NCBI RefSeq assembly: GCF_947497285.1
Contig: NZ_CANMFT010000009.1
Location: 78,848 to 142,847, forward strand
Length of the DNA: 64,000 bases
Direction: 5' to 3'
Source of the DNA: an uncultured Aliiroseovarius sp.
GTDB lineage: Bacteria > Pseudomonadota > Alphaproteobacteria > Rhodobacterales > Rhodobacteraceae
Made by a program: the position numbers and the translations under genes
Shown here: positions 52,603-61,994 of the stretch, in pieces
How positions within the stretch are numbered: the first letter of the stretch is position 1
Layout: each line of letters starts with the position of its first letter
The notes under the pieces: model-generated
The model's input: only the letters and a program-made list of their open reading frames with translations
Told to the model about the DNA's origin: nothing
The model's database searches: none

Positions 52603-53056
52603 ACTGGCAACAGTCCTGCCAGCCGAGACCGCAGTTGTTTGGGACCATGTCCTCCAGCCGCGCACTTTGTGCTTTGTCGCCAAAGGAATGCTGACGTTTC
52701 AGCCAATCGAGCCGTGCGCATTCCCAGAACGCTGGTCAGCAGGTCGGTTCAGGGTTCGAAAGCTGTTGTTCGGGTTGTTGCCAATCGGCTGGCAAGACAT
52801 CAGCATTGAGGTCTTGCCGGATCAAGGCCGGATGCACCGGATGCGAGAGAATGGCCGTGGCTGGCTCATACCCACTTGGGATCATACAATTGAAGTTGAG
52901 CCTGTTGAGGGCGGAACGCGATATGCCGATCTTGTCAAGATTGAAGCTGGAGTTCTAACCTCCATAGTCGTGACTTTTGCTCACCGCTTCTTTGCCCACA
53001 GACAAAGGCGCTGGCATAAGCTCGTAAAAGCAAATTTCGACTATGCTACTTCTTGA
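52589..53056 (+). CDS. SRPBCC/START-like domain protein
   Basis: 155-aa protein beginning MKTIELATVLPAETAVVWDHVLQPRTLCFVAKGMLTFQPIE, typical of the SRPBCC (Bet v1-like) ligand-binding fold, with a conserved middle (QGRMHRMRENGRGWLIPTWDHTIEVEP) and a basic C-terminal helix (AHRFFAHRQRRWHKLVKANF). Such proteins bind hydrophobic ligands. The start overlaps the end of the transglutaminase gene. The two probably work together, but no pathway is evident. Confidence 0.82.
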   Translation: MKTIELATVLPAETAVVWDHVLQPRTLCFVAKGMLTFQPIEPCAFPERWSAGRFRVRKLLFGLLPIGWQDISIEVLPDQGRMHRMRENGRGWLIPTWDHTIEVEPVEGGTRYADLVKIEAGVLTSIVVTFAHRFFAHRQRRWHKLVKANFDYATS

Positions 53057-53474
53057 TCGATACGAGTCGGCAAAACTGCACTCATGGTGATGACTAAGCG
53101 TTTGTCCCGCTGGCAGAAACGGCCCTCTTGTAACCGATGGCGTGACGTCCGATATCACTGAATATTTTTGAGCTACAAACCCTTGGCAAAACACACGTTA
53201 GTTTGTCACGTTTCTGGTGGCAAAGAGCCGTTCGTCAATTCGAAGCGGTCGCGGCCGCTTGATACTTCAGACGGCAGCGCCGAGCCCAACCCAGAAGTCA
53301 CGAATTGGTACTGCGTGCGCTCGTAGCACGGTTTTCGCTGCAGGGGCGTGGAGCTAAATGCTGTTAAGTAGCGGCCAAAGCCACCCTTGACTGATGGATG
53401 CAGTATCCGCCCAATTTGTTCCAAGCCGCCAACTGCAACGCAGCAATTTTTTGCTGCCGTACATCGGCATTACG
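53057..53474. other. Gene-free region between SRPBCC gene and ABC exporter
   Basis: About 420 bases with no supported gene and no clear terminator. Pieces such as CTGCAACGCAGCAATTTTTTGCTGC (about 53433-53457, a loose hairpin) resemble the degraded intergenic repeats seen elsewhere in the window. Two convergent operons end here. Confidence 0.4.
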
Positions 53475-54599
53475 TCACCCAGACAAGCTCATTGAACGAC
53501 GAAACAGCGCGAGGCTTGCGAGGAAGAACCCGCCGCCAAGTCCTGCCATCAACGACAATTCGAACCAGACTGCACTTGGGCCCGCCCCTCGAAACACAAC
53601 CGCTTTAGCGAATGCCAGAAAGTGCCGCGACGGCAAGACCATGGTCACGCGTTGCACGATGTCAGGCTGGCTTTCGACTGCGCCCATGCCGCCCGACAGC
53701 ATGATGATCGGGATCACGACCATAATTACCAAGAGTGCAAACTGCGCCATGCTGCGCGCCAATGTGCCCAGAAACATCCCAATTGCGGCCGCAGCGGCCA
53801 GATAGATCGCAGTTCCCGCCAGCAGCAGCGGCACTGATCCGGCCATCGGGACCTGCAACACCTGCTGCACGACAAAGAACAGCGATAGCGTGAAGGCTGC
53901 CAGCACCACGACGACATTGGCCAGAACCTTTGACAGCGCGATCTCGAAGGGCGTCAACGGCATCACCATCAAGTGCTCGATGGTGCCCTGTTCGCGTTCG
54001 CGCAGCATCGCGGCCCCTGTCAGGGCTATTGTCAGCAGCGAGAGCTGGTTCAGGAGCGACGACACGGCCTTAAACCAAACAGGGTTGCCATTGGGGTTGA
54101 AGGCGCGGCGTAGTTCCAACTGCAAGGTAGGCTCTGGCGCGTCAGGACTGCCCGAAAGAAAAGCGTGCGTTTCCGACTGCAGGATATTGGCGATGTAATC
54201 GGTGCCAAGCTGTGCCTGGCTGACCGCTGTGGCATCGACCTCAAGCTGGGCGGCGGGCATCAGGCCAGCGATCACGTCCGCTTCAAAGCCAGGCGGAAAG
54301 CTGAGGACAAACATGATATGCCCAGCGTCCATTTCCGACGCCACCTGATCAGGCGTTATCATCACTGGCGGTTGGAACCACGGCGGGCCAAGTGCGTCGG
54401 TGAGTTGCCGCGTCAACGCAGAGCTGTCCTCGTCAAGAATGGCGATGGCGGCGTTATACACCGTATCACCGGCTCCGCTGGCCTCGAGCATGACAGCAAC
54501 AACAAAGGACCACATTATCAGGATCACCATCACCGGATCGCCGAGCACGCTTTTCAGCTCTTTACCTGCAAGCCAGAAGATATTTGTCAGCCGCCGCAT
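53475..54599 (-). CDS. ABC-2 type permease (YhhJ-like)
   Basis: 374-aa membrane protein of the ABC-2 family, the same length as E. coli YhhJ. One N-terminal helix (about residues 24-42) is followed by a large periplasmic loop (NAAIAILDEDSSALTRQLTDALG) and five hydrophobic segments in the last 200 residues; LREREQGTIEHLMVMPLTPFEIALSKVLAN is the conserved ABC-2 motif. It would form the second half of the export channel together with the fused ATPase-permease upstream. Two bases separate it from that gene. Substrate unknown. Confidence 0.92.
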   Translation of the reverse strand: MRRLTNIFWLAGKELKSVLGDPVMVILIMWSFVVAVMLEASGAGDTVYNAAIAILDEDSSALTRQLTDALGPPWFQPPVMITPDQVASEMDAGHIMFVLSFPPGFEADVIAGLMPAAQLEVDATAVSQAQLGTDYIANILQSETHAFLSGSPDAPEPTLQLELRRAFNPNGNPVWFKAVSSLLNQLSLLTIALTGAAMLREREQGTIEHLMVMPLTPFEIALSKVLANVVVVLAAFTLSLFFVVQQVLQVPMAGSVPLLLAGTAIYLAAAAAIGMFLGTLARSMAQFALLVIMVVIPIIMLSGGMGAVESQPDIVQRVTMVLPSRHFLAFAKAVVFRGAGPSAVWFELSLMAGLGGGFFLASLALFRRSMSLSG

Positions 54600-54601
54600 G
54601 A

Positions 54602-57370
54602 TTACTTCTCCTGCTTGCGAAGGGCCAGAACGGCCAGCAAAGTTAGGACGGGCCCAAATGCGGCCAGACGCAGCAGATGCCCCGAAAGTTCAGACAGGCC
54701 GAGCCCCTTGGTGAAGGTTCCGACGCTGATGCCCATATACCATGTGGTCGGCCAGAACGTGCCCATGATCCGCGCCGCGCCTTCCAGCGAGGACACAGGC
54801 GTGATCATGCCGGAGAATTGGAGCGTTGGCATCACCGACAGGATCGCCGCCGCAAAGACCGCCGTAACCTGAGTGCTGGTCAATATCGACACGACAAGGC
54901 CGTAGCCCGTCGCGGCAACCGCATAAAGCAATGCGCCTAGCACCAGCGCCGCAGGATCACCCTTGAGTGGTACCCCCAGTACGGTCACCACAAGCGCAGT
55001 CAGGATCACAAAGTTGAGCAGTGTGATGCCGATATAGACGAGCTGCTTGCCGATCAGGAATTCGGCGCGGGTAGTCGGTGTCACATAGAAGTTGGTGATC
55101 GTGCCGATTTCCTTTTCACGCGCCACGCTGACGGCCATCAGGATCGCCGGAAACAGCAGCAGCAGCAGAGGCGGGATCGACGGGCCGATCGCGGGCAGGC
55201 TTTCCATCGCCGGATTGTATTGAAAGCGCGGGATGAGTTGCACAGGTGGCGTTCCCGCTTGGGCTTGGGACAGGACCAGCACATGCAACGCCGGCGTCGA
55301 TTGCGCATCGCTGGAAAGGATGCTCGCATGCGCCCCTTCGACATAGCTTTCCACCGTTCCGGCGCGGTTGGTGTCGGACCCGTCGATCAGCCCGGCGATT
55401 TCGGGGGTCTCACCGCGTCGCACAGATCGGCCGAAATCAGGCGGGACTTGCAGCGCCAGCGCCAGTTCGCCGCTTGCCATCCGGCTTACCAACTCGTCCA
55501 CCCCTGAAATCGGCGGGCGCTCGGAAAACCATGGAGACTCCTGAAACCCCGACAGGTAGGCGCGGCTTTCGGGGCTTTGGTCGAGATCGAAGACCGCAAA
55601 GGGAATGTTGCGAACCTCCTGCGAGATGCCGAAGGACATGATCAGCAACAAAAGCGCGCTACCAACAAAGGAAAACACCAGTCGCACCGGATCACGGCGC
55701 ACCTGCATCGCTTCGCGGGCAGTGAAGGCCAGCATCCGTTGCAAGCTGAACCGCGTCGCAGTTTTTGCGTGCTTTTGGTCGCTTCTCACGGTTAATAGGC
55801 CCTCGTCCGCCGGGGCCTCAGCTGGTTGGGCGTCTAGCATGTAAGCGATGAAGGCATCCTCCAGCGTCTCAACGCCACGTCCCGCAATCAGCGCCTTGGG
55901 GGCATCTGACACCAGAACTTTCCCGGCATGCATGAGCGAGATGCGGTCGCAGCGCATGCCTTCGTCCATGAAATGGGTCGAAATGAAGATCGTCACACCG
56001 TCGCGATGCGCCAGTTCCAGTAGCATGTCCCAGAACGCGTCGCGTGCCTGCGGATCGACGCCGGATGTCGGCTCGTCAAGGATCAGGATATCGGGCGCAT
56101 GGATCACCGCAACCGCGAGCGACAGACGCTGGCGCACACCCAGCGGTAGCGATGCTGCACCCTGATCAAGATAAGGCCCCAGCCCGAAGCGCGGGATAAG
56201 TTCATCCATCCGCTGCGTGGTCAGGTCGCTGCCGAGATGGAACAGCCGCGCGTGCAGCAACAGGTTCTCGCGCACTGTTAGCTCGCCATACAGCGAGAAG
56301 GACTGGGACATAAAGCCCACGCGCCGCCGCGCATCGAGGTTCTGCGCGTCCACGGGCTTGCCAAAAATCCACGCCTCGCCTTCGGTGGCTGGCGTCAGGC
56401 CAGTGAGCATTTTCATCGTCGTGGTCTTGCCGCACCCATTGGAGCCAAGAAAGCCGAAAATCTCACCGCGCGCTATCTCGAAGCTGACCGAATCCACAGC
56501 GGTGAAATCACCAAAGCGTTTGGTCAGATTCTGGGCGCGAATGGCAGGTGGACCTTGCTCGGTCTCTTTTGCAACGCTGGGCTTAGTGGTTGCGGCCGCC
56601 TCTTTGGTCTCGCCGCCCAGTAATGTCACATAGGCGGCCTCGACGGTTCCGGTTCCGGTACGCTCCATAAGCTCGGCGGGGCTTCCGGTCGCCAAAATCC
56701 GCCCTGCATCCATCGCCACCAAATGGCCGAAACGCGCGGCTTCTTCCATATAGGCGGTGGAAACCAGCACGCTCATCTCGGAGCGATCGGCACGGATCGC
56801 GTCGATCAAATCCCAGAACTGGCGGCGCGACAGCGGATCGACGCCGGTTGTCGGCTCGTCCAGCAACAGGAAATCGGGATCGTGGATCAGTGAGGCACAT
56901 AGGCCCAGCTTTTGTTTCATCCCGCCCGATAGCTTGCCCGCAGGTCGGTCCATGAACGGCGCAAGACCAGTAGCGCGGGTCAACCGCGAGATCTGCGCGG
57001 CGCGCTCGGCCTTGCCCAACCCAAACAACTTGCCAAAGAAATCCAAGTTCTCCTGAAGGCTGAGATCGTGATATAGATTGCGCCCCAGCCCTTGTGGCAT
57101 GAACGCGATCCGCCTTCCGACATCGGCCCGGTGGGCGGCACTAGCCATGTCACCGCCCAGCGTTTCGACCCGACCCGCCTGTAACTTCTTGGCCCCGGCT
57201 ATCAGCCCCATCAGGGTTGATTTGCCCACCCCATCTGGCCCGATCAGGCCGACAATTTGCCCTGCGGGGAGGTCCAGTGTCACATCCTGTAACGCCTGCA
57301 CCTTGCCGTAGAGGTGTTTCACCCCCGTCAGCCTTGCTGCCATCCGTTCTGGGGTGCCCGCCGCAGTCAT
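54602..57370 (-). CDS. Fused double-ATPase ABC transporter with permease (RbbA/YhiH-like)
   Basis: 922-aa protein with two ABC ATPase domains followed by an ABC-2 membrane domain, the layout of E. coli RbbA (YhiH). ATPase 1: LIGPDGVGKSTLMGLIAG and LLLDEPTTGVDPLSRRQ. ATPase 2: FLGSNGCGKTTTMKMLTG and LILDEPTSGVDPQARD. A basic linker leads to membrane segments from about residue 565, with VAREKEIGTITNFYVTPTTRAEFLIGKQ as the ABC-2 motif. The membrane half pairs with the YhhJ-like permease and the HlyD-like adaptor to make a tripartite exporter for drugs or hydrophobic compounds; substrate unproved. Confidence 0.93.
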   Translation of the reverse strand: MTAAGTPERMAARLTGVKHLYGKVQALQDVTLDLPAGQIVGLIGPDGVGKSTLMGLIAGAKKLQAGRVETLGGDMASAAHRADVGRRIAFMPQGLGRNLYHDLSLQENLDFFGKLFGLGKAERAAQISRLTRATGLAPFMDRPAGKLSGGMKQKLGLCASLIHDPDFLLLDEPTTGVDPLSRRQFWDLIDAIRADRSEMSVLVSTAYMEEAARFGHLVAMDAGRILATGSPAELMERTGTGTVEAAYVTLLGGETKEAAATTKPSVAKETEQGPPAIRAQNLTKRFGDFTAVDSVSFEIARGEIFGFLGSNGCGKTTTMKMLTGLTPATEGEAWIFGKPVDAQNLDARRRVGFMSQSFSLYGELTVRENLLLHARLFHLGSDLTTQRMDELIPRFGLGPYLDQGAASLPLGVRQRLSLAVAVIHAPDILILDEPTSGVDPQARDAFWDMLLELAHRDGVTIFISTHFMDEGMRCDRISLMHAGKVLVSDAPKALIAGRGVETLEDAFIAYMLDAQPAEAPADEGLLTVRSDQKHAKTATRFSLQRMLAFTAREAMQVRRDPVRLVFSFVGSALLLLIMSFGISQEVRNIPFAVFDLDQSPESRAYLSGFQESPWFSERPPISGVDELVSRMASGELALALQVPPDFGRSVRRGETPEIAGLIDGSDTNRAGTVESYVEGAHASILSSDAQSTPALHVLVLSQAQAGTPPVQLIPRFQYNPAMESLPAIGPSIPPLLLLLFPAILMAVSVAREKEIGTITNFYVTPTTRAEFLIGKQLVYIGITLLNFVILTALVVTVLGVPLKGDPAALVLGALLYAVAATGYGLVVSILTSTQVTAVFAAAILSVMPTLQFSGMITPVSSLEGAARIMGTFWPTTWYMGISVGTFTKGLGLSELSGHLLRLAAFGPVLTLLAVLALRKQEK

Positions 57371-57373
57371 TTG

Positions 57374-58411
57374 TCAGTTCCCGCCAGCAGCAGCATCCTG
57401 CATAGCTGGCAGGACTGTTGCGACCGGAGGCGTCAGCCCCTCGGGCCAGTCGGGAATACTGCCGTCCGGCCCTGCCAGACGCACCCAAGCCATACCGCGC
57501 ACGCCGGTTTTGACCTGCGCGAGGCGCTCGGCCACCAGTTCTTGCGGAATGCGCACCCGAATTCGGAACATCAGGCTTTCGCGTTCTTCAATGGTTTCGA
57601 CCTGCTTCGGTGTGAATTGCGCCTGCGGGGCAACAAAACTGACGACAGCTGGAATCGCAACATCCGGCATGACGTCAACAACGATGCGCGCTTCGTCACC
57701 TAACCGCACCCTTGGGGCGGCGCTGGCGGGAAGGAAGAACTCCATATAAATATCACCAAGGCTGACCAAGGTCAGCACCTTGCCACCACCGCCAAGCACT
57801 TCGCCCGGCTGCGCAAGACGGTAAAGAACGCGTCCCGCTTGCGTCGCATAAAGCGTGCTGTCGGCAATACGTGCCTCGATTTCACGCAGGGCAGCGGTTT
57901 CGGCGTCAACAGCGCGTTGCTTGGCCACGACGCCAGCCTGCGCTGCCGTGCGGCCTGCCTCGGCCAGTTGCGCCTCGGTGCGGCGGATATCCAACTCCTC
58001 ACCGCTGACCACACCGCGTTCGTTCAGCGTTTCGGCGCGGGTCAGCTCACTTTGCGACAACGCAAGCCTTGCCTCGGCTTCGGTCACACCGGCCTGCGCG
58101 ACAGCCACTGCCGCCTCGGCGCTGGCAACTGCTGCTTCAGCGCGCATTTTTTGAGCCAGCAGTTCTGTAGTGTCCATCATCGCCAGCACATCACCAGGCT
58201 GCACCAAATCACCCTCACGCACGGTAATTTCCGAAACCCTCCCGGCCAGACGGGTGGAAATGTCGACCAGAGCGGCCTCGATCCGGCCATTGCCACGCGC
58301 GAACCCTTCGGGTGGCAGATCGCTGGGTTCCAACAGAACCTTCCAACCGGCGTAGCCTAAAAAAGCCGCCAATACGGCAAACACGAGAAAAATAGAAAAC
58401 TTGCGTGACAT
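57374..58411 (-). CDS. HlyD-type membrane fusion protein (YhiI-like)
   Basis: 345-aa periplasmic adaptor anchored by an N-terminal helix (about 5-23). It has a biotinyl-lipoyl-like half motif (LAGRVSEITVREGDLVQPGDVLAMMDT), a long alpha-helical coiled coil rich in Ala and Glu (residues about 70-185) and the second half motif STLYATQAGRVLYRLAQPGEVLGGGGKVLTLVSL. It links the ABC permeases to an outer-membrane factor, which is not encoded here. Two bases separate it from the ABC gene and three from the tetR gene upstream, so all are one transcript. Confidence 0.92.
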   Translation of the reverse strand: MSRKFSIFLVFAVLAAFLGYAGWKVLLEPSDLPPEGFARGNGRIEAALVDISTRLAGRVSEITVREGDLVQPGDVLAMMDTTELLAQKMRAEAAVASAEAAVAVAQAGVTEAEARLALSQSELTRAETLNERGVVSGEELDIRRTEAQLAEAGRTAAQAGVVAKQRAVDAETAALREIEARIADSTLYATQAGRVLYRLAQPGEVLGGGGKVLTLVSLGDIYMEFFLPASAAPRVRLGDEARIVVDVMPDVAIPAVVSFVAPQAQFTPKQVETIEERESLMFRIRVRIPQELVAERLAQVKTGVRGMAWVRLAGPDGSIPDWPEGLTPPVATVLPAMQDAAAGGN

Positions 58412-58414
58412 GAC

Positions 58415-59050
58415 TTAGGCACCTCCTTCGGGGTCAATTTGCGTCTTGGCGATGCCGCGCTGATAGATGTCGAACACGCGCGGCGCGTCGGCGCGTAGCT
58501 TTTCCATGTCGCCCGCCATCAGAGATTGCATGACCAACCCCTGAATAGTGCCAACAAATAGCGTAGCTGCAATTTGACTATCCAAGTCCTCAGCCAGTTC
58601 TCCACAGGCCTTTCCGGCCTCGATCAGATGGTTCAGGCGCTCCGCGTATTGCCTCATCATCGCGCGCGCCGAGCATTTCGCGGGCGTCTGTTTCGCCCCC
58701 TGAAGTTCACTATACAACATGCGCGGTGCACCGGGGTGTTCGGAGACGAAAGCAACGTGGGCCAGAAACATTGAGCGCATCGCAGCCAGCGGCGTATCGA
58801 CACCCTCGACCGCCTTGACGACCCGCTCCATCAGGTGCCTGGCCACCCATTCCATCACCGCTTGCCAGATCGCCTCTTTGTTGGGAAAATGGCGAAACAG
58901 CGCGCCTTGCGTCAGGTGCATGTGTTTGGCAATGGCCGCTGTGGTGATATCGCCGGGGCTGGTCGTCGCGGCAAGATCGATCACCGCCTCGACAGTGACA
59001 TTGCGGCGTTCTTCGGCGGGCAGGTTCTTGGGCTTGGTGCGTATTGTCAT
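58415..59050 (-). CDS. TetR-family regulator of the exporter operon
   Basis: 211-aa TetR-type repressor. The N-terminal helix-turn-helix is TTAAIAKHMHLTQGALFRHFPNKEAIWQAVMEWV; the remaining helices form the ligand pocket. I chose ATG at 59050, since upstream codons lie in the overlapping membrane-protein gene. It is the second gene of the exporter operon, four bases overlapping the first, and is probably autoregulated through the 22-bp palindrome at 59520-59541. The inducer is likely a substrate of the exporter. Confidence 0.9.
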   Translation of the reverse strand: MTIRTKPKNLPAEERRNVTVEAVIDLAATTSPGDITTAAIAKHMHLTQGALFRHFPNKEAIWQAVMEWVARHLMERVVKAVEGVDTPLAAMRSMFLAHVAFVSEHPGAPRMLYSELQGAKQTPAKCSARAMMRQYAERLNHLIEAGKACGELAEDLDSQIAATLFVGTIQGLVMQSLMAGDMEKLRADAPRVFDIYQRGIAKTQIDPEGGA

Positions 59051-59460
59051 TGGGGCAGTTCCACCCGCCAGACCGCAAGTGCCAGCCAGCCCATCGCCAA
59101 GGTCATGGAAATCCCGCCGACAATGACAAAGAGCGGCGGCGCGCCAATCAGCACTTCTGCCAGTATCCCAACGGGCATAAGCATGCCTGCCAGCGCCAAC
59201 CAGGAAACCCATCGGCCAGACGTGGCGGGTAGCGGAAGGCGCAAAAGCACCAGACCGACGGCGATATTGAGAAGCGCGACTAGATTGCCGTGCGCATGAG
59301 CCAACCGCGATTCGAAGTGCACCCCGACACCGTAGTCAGCGATCCATTGCTCTTTCCCCGGCGCGAAAACGCGCAGGAAGATCAACACGAACCCGTAAAG
59401 CATAAACAGAGTCAGAAACAGAAACCCTGTGACAATGTTGGATTTTCCAGTGTGCATCAC
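59047..59460 (-). CDS. Small four-helix membrane protein
   Basis: 137-aa membrane protein with four hydrophobic segments: about residues 10-30, 58-74, 84-104 and 110-130. An Arg/His-bearing loop (ESRLAHAHGNLVALLNIAVG) lies between the first two. No family recognised. It heads the tetR-exporter operon, overlapping tetR by four bases, and lies 59 bases after the TetR-type palindrome. It may modify or assist the exporter, or the membrane target of the exported compound; this is a guess. Confidence 0.78.
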   Translation of the reverse strand: MMHTGKSNIVTGFLFLTLFMLYGFVLIFLRVFAPGKEQWIADYGVGVHFESRLAHAHGNLVALLNIAVGLVLLRLPLPATSGRWVSWLALAGMLMPVGILAEVLIGAPPLFVIVGGISMTLAMGWLALAVWRVELPQ

Positions 59461-59519
59461 GATCCTCGTATTCTGAATGCGGACAAACTCCGCCGATGGC
59501 CGCAGTATGTCTTGAACTT

Positions 59520-59541
59520 AGATAGTAATCAATTACTATCT
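59520..59541. promoter_or_regulatory. 22-bp palindromic operator of the TetR regulator
   Basis: Perfect palindrome with arms AGATAGTAAT (59520-59529) and ATTACTATCT (59532-59541), spacer CA. It lies in the divergent gap between the exporter operon (start 59460) and the PHA synthase gene (start 59629), so one repressor could act on both. Confidence 0.78.
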
Positions 59542-59628
59542 TTTAGTGAGTCGTCTAGACTCGGCAGTGAATGACGCAGGTTGCGCCTTCGCTCCGCAAG
59601 TCGGGCGATCAGAAAAAGGACAGCAACC

Positions 59629-61551
59629 ATGGACAGAAATGACGAGCATCAGGTCACCAAATTGCGCGCGGGTGGCAAAGGCAATTGGTCTTCAAAGACC
59701 GTGGCAAAGGGCAGCGTTCGCAAGCCGATTGCGGTGGTTGCGTCCGTTTCAGACTCCGTTGTTGAAAGCCCGCCTCCTGCGAATCTGACCGGAGCGACAA
59801 ATCAGAAGCCGCACAAAAACGGTTCGACCACGTCATTGCACGACGCGATGAACCATACCGCACAAAGCGCCATATCCCGCGTCACCCACGGGTTGTCGCC
59901 GGCTGCGTTGATGGGGGCTTGGTTCGATTGGGCCACCCACATCACGGCTGCCCCCGGCAAGCAGTTGCAACTGGTCGAGAAGGCCGCTGACAAAGCCCGC
60001 CGTCAAGCCAGTTTCGCCATGAGTTGCGCGCAAACAGCCGACACAGCCGAGCCATGCATCGCGCCGTTGCCGCAAGATAACCGTTTCAACGACGAAGCCT
60101 GGCAGATGAAACCGTTCAACATGGTCTACCAAGGCTTTTTGCTGCAACAGCAATGGTGGCACAACGTCGTCACGGACGTTCCCGGCGTTACCGCCCAACA
60201 CGAGCGCGAGTTGCAATTCCTGACACGTCAGGTGCTCGACATGTATTCGCCGTCCAATTTCCTGCCAACCAACCCCGAGGTTCTGCGCAAAACCCGCGAT
60301 GAGGCTGGTCAAAACCTGATCCGGGGCATGCAGAACCTCGTCGAGGACGCGCAGAGCGCCATGACCGGTGCATCCCCAGAAGGCGCAGAGGGTTTTCAAC
60401 CCGGTCAGGATGTCGCTGTGACACCCGGCAAGGTGGTTTACCGCAATCGGTTGATCGAGCTTATCCAGTACGCCCCCGTCACGGACACTGTGCACCCGGA
60501 GCCGATCCTGATCGTCCCAGCCTGGATCATGAAATACTACATCCTTGATCTGTCAGAGCAAAATTCGATGGTGCGGTATCTCGTGGAGCAAGGCTACACC
60601 GTCTTCATGATCTCGTGGAAAAACCCCATCGATGAGGATCGCGACCTCACGATGGAGGACTACCGCCAACTGGGTGTGATGGCGGCGATCGAGGCCATTC
60701 AGGCGATTGTACCGGATCAGAAAATCCACGCAACGGGCTATTGCCTAGGCGGCACCCTGTTGGCCATTGCCGCCGCAGCCATCGCGCGCGGCAAAGATGA
60801 CCCCTTTGCGTCTCTGACACTGCTGGCCAGTCAGGTCGATTTCACCAAACCCGGCGAGTTGCAGTTGTTCATAAACGAAAGTCAACTGGCCTTTCTCGAC
60901 AGCGTCATGTGGAAACAAGGTTATCTCGACACCACCCAGATGGGTGGTGCTTTCCAGATGCTGCGCTCAAATGACCTGATCTGGTCGCGCGCTGTTCGCG
61001 AATACCTGATGGGCGAGCGTCAGCCGATGAACGACCTTATGGCTTGGAACGCGGATGGCACGCGCATGCCCTTTGCGATGCATTCGGAATATCTGGAAAA
61101 ACTGTATCTTAACAACGATCTGTCCGAAGGGCGGTTTCAGGTCGAGGACCGTCCGGTCGCCCTATCCGATATCCGCGCCCCAATCTTTGCGGTCGGAACG
61201 GTAAAAGATCACGTCGCGCCCTGGCACTCGGTCTTCAAGATACAGGCACTCACCGATACCGACGTGACCTTCGTGCTGACCAGTGGTGGGCACAACGCGG
61301 GCATCGTCTCGGAACCGGGCCACCCGCGCCGCACCTATCGAATCGCCTCCAAGGACGCGATGGATCGCTATGTCGATCCAGAGGCGTGGCAAGCCGAAAC
61401 AGAGGCACAGGACGGATCGTGGTGGGAGTCTTGGGTTGAGTGGCTTGGGTCGCACTCAGGCAAGCAAACAGCGCCGCCGGATATGGGCGATGCACAATCG
61501 GGCTATACTGCCTTTGCCGACGCCCCCGGCACATATGTCCTCCAGAAGTAG
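59629..61551 (+). CDS. phaC: Poly(3-hydroxyalkanoate) synthase family protein
   Basis: 640-aa PhaC-family protein, polymerising hydroxyacyl-CoA into polyester storage granules. The lipase-like box GYCLGGT has the catalytic Cys372; the conserved stretch PAWIMKYYILDLSEQNSMVRYLVEQGYTVFMISWKNP precedes it, and the catalytic Asp and His lie in VGTVKDHVAPW and TSGGHNAGIVSEPGHP. An extra 100-residue N-terminus is basic and low-complexity. Length is in the class I range (about 590-640). Start at 59629 has AAAAGGA upstream. No phaA, phaB or phasin gene is nearby, so it is probably an additional synthase; its promoter abuts the TetR palindrome. Confidence 0.9.
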   Translation: MDRNDEHQVTKLRAGGKGNWSSKTVAKGSVRKPIAVVASVSDSVVESPPPANLTGATNQKPHKNGSTTSLHDAMNHTAQSAISRVTHGLSPAALMGAWFDWATHITAAPGKQLQLVEKAADKARRQASFAMSCAQTADTAEPCIAPLPQDNRFNDEAWQMKPFNMVYQGFLLQQQWWHNVVTDVPGVTAQHERELQFLTRQVLDMYSPSNFLPTNPEVLRKTRDEAGQNLIRGMQNLVEDAQSAMTGASPEGAEGFQPGQDVAVTPGKVVYRNRLIELIQYAPVTDTVHPEPILIVPAWIMKYYILDLSEQNSMVRYLVEQGYTVFMISWKNPIDEDRDLTMEDYRQLGVMAAIEAIQAIVPDQKIHATGYCLGGTLLAIAAAAIARGKDDPFASLTLLASQVDFTKPGELQLFINESQLAFLDSVMWKQGYLDTTQMGGAFQMLRSNDLIWSRAVREYLMGERQPMNDLMAWNADGTRMPFAMHSEYLEKLYLNNDLSEGRFQVEDRPVALSDIRAPIFAVGTVKDHVAPWHSVFKIQALTDTDVTFVLTSGGHNAGIVSEPGHPRRTYRIASKDAMDRYVDPEAWQAETEAQDGSWWESWVEWLGSHSGKQTAPPDMGDAQSGYTAFADAPGTYVLQK

Positions 61552-61592
61552 GCGACCGGGGAAGAACTTGCATTTTAACAAAGGATAGGAAA

Positions 61593-61994
61593 ATGGCTTC
61601 AACTCGAACAACCAGCCTTGTAGTTGCGTCCATCGTGGCGCTGGCATTTGGCGCGCTCACGGTACTTTCTGGCGGTCGTGCCTTGTTTGGCAGCGCCGAG
61701 GCGCAGGCCGCAGTAGGAAATGCCGTCCCGTTTGTGCTGTGGTTCAACTTTCTAGCCGGGTTTGCCTATATCCTCGCAGGCGTCGGGCTGTTTCTACGCC
61801 ACCCGCCTGCCGTTTGGATTTCGATCGGCATTTTCGCATGCACCGCTCTGGTGGCATTGGCGCTCGCGGTCCACATGATGCAAGGCGGCGCGTTCGAAAT
61901 GCGCACAGTTGGCGCGATGATCCTGCGCACAGGGGTTTGGGCAGGTATATCAGTTGTGGCCTGGCGACATATCAGACAGGCAACAAGTATTTGA
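61593..61994 (+). CDS. Small four-helix membrane protein after phaC
   Basis: 133-aa hydrophobic protein with four membrane segments: about residues 7-27, 45-65, 73-93 and 108-125. A short loop SGGRALFGSAEAQAAVGNAVP joins the first two. No family recognised, though four-helix proteins of this size are common. AAGGATAGGA precedes the ATG at the right distance. It is 41 bases after phaC and probably co-transcribed. Confidence 0.75.
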   Translation: MASTRTTSLVVASIVALAFGALTVLSGGRALFGSAEAQAAVGNAVPFVLWFNFLAGFAYILAGVGLFLRHPPAVWISIGIFACTALVALALAVHMMQGGAFEMRTVGAMILRTGVWAGISVVAWRHIRQATSI

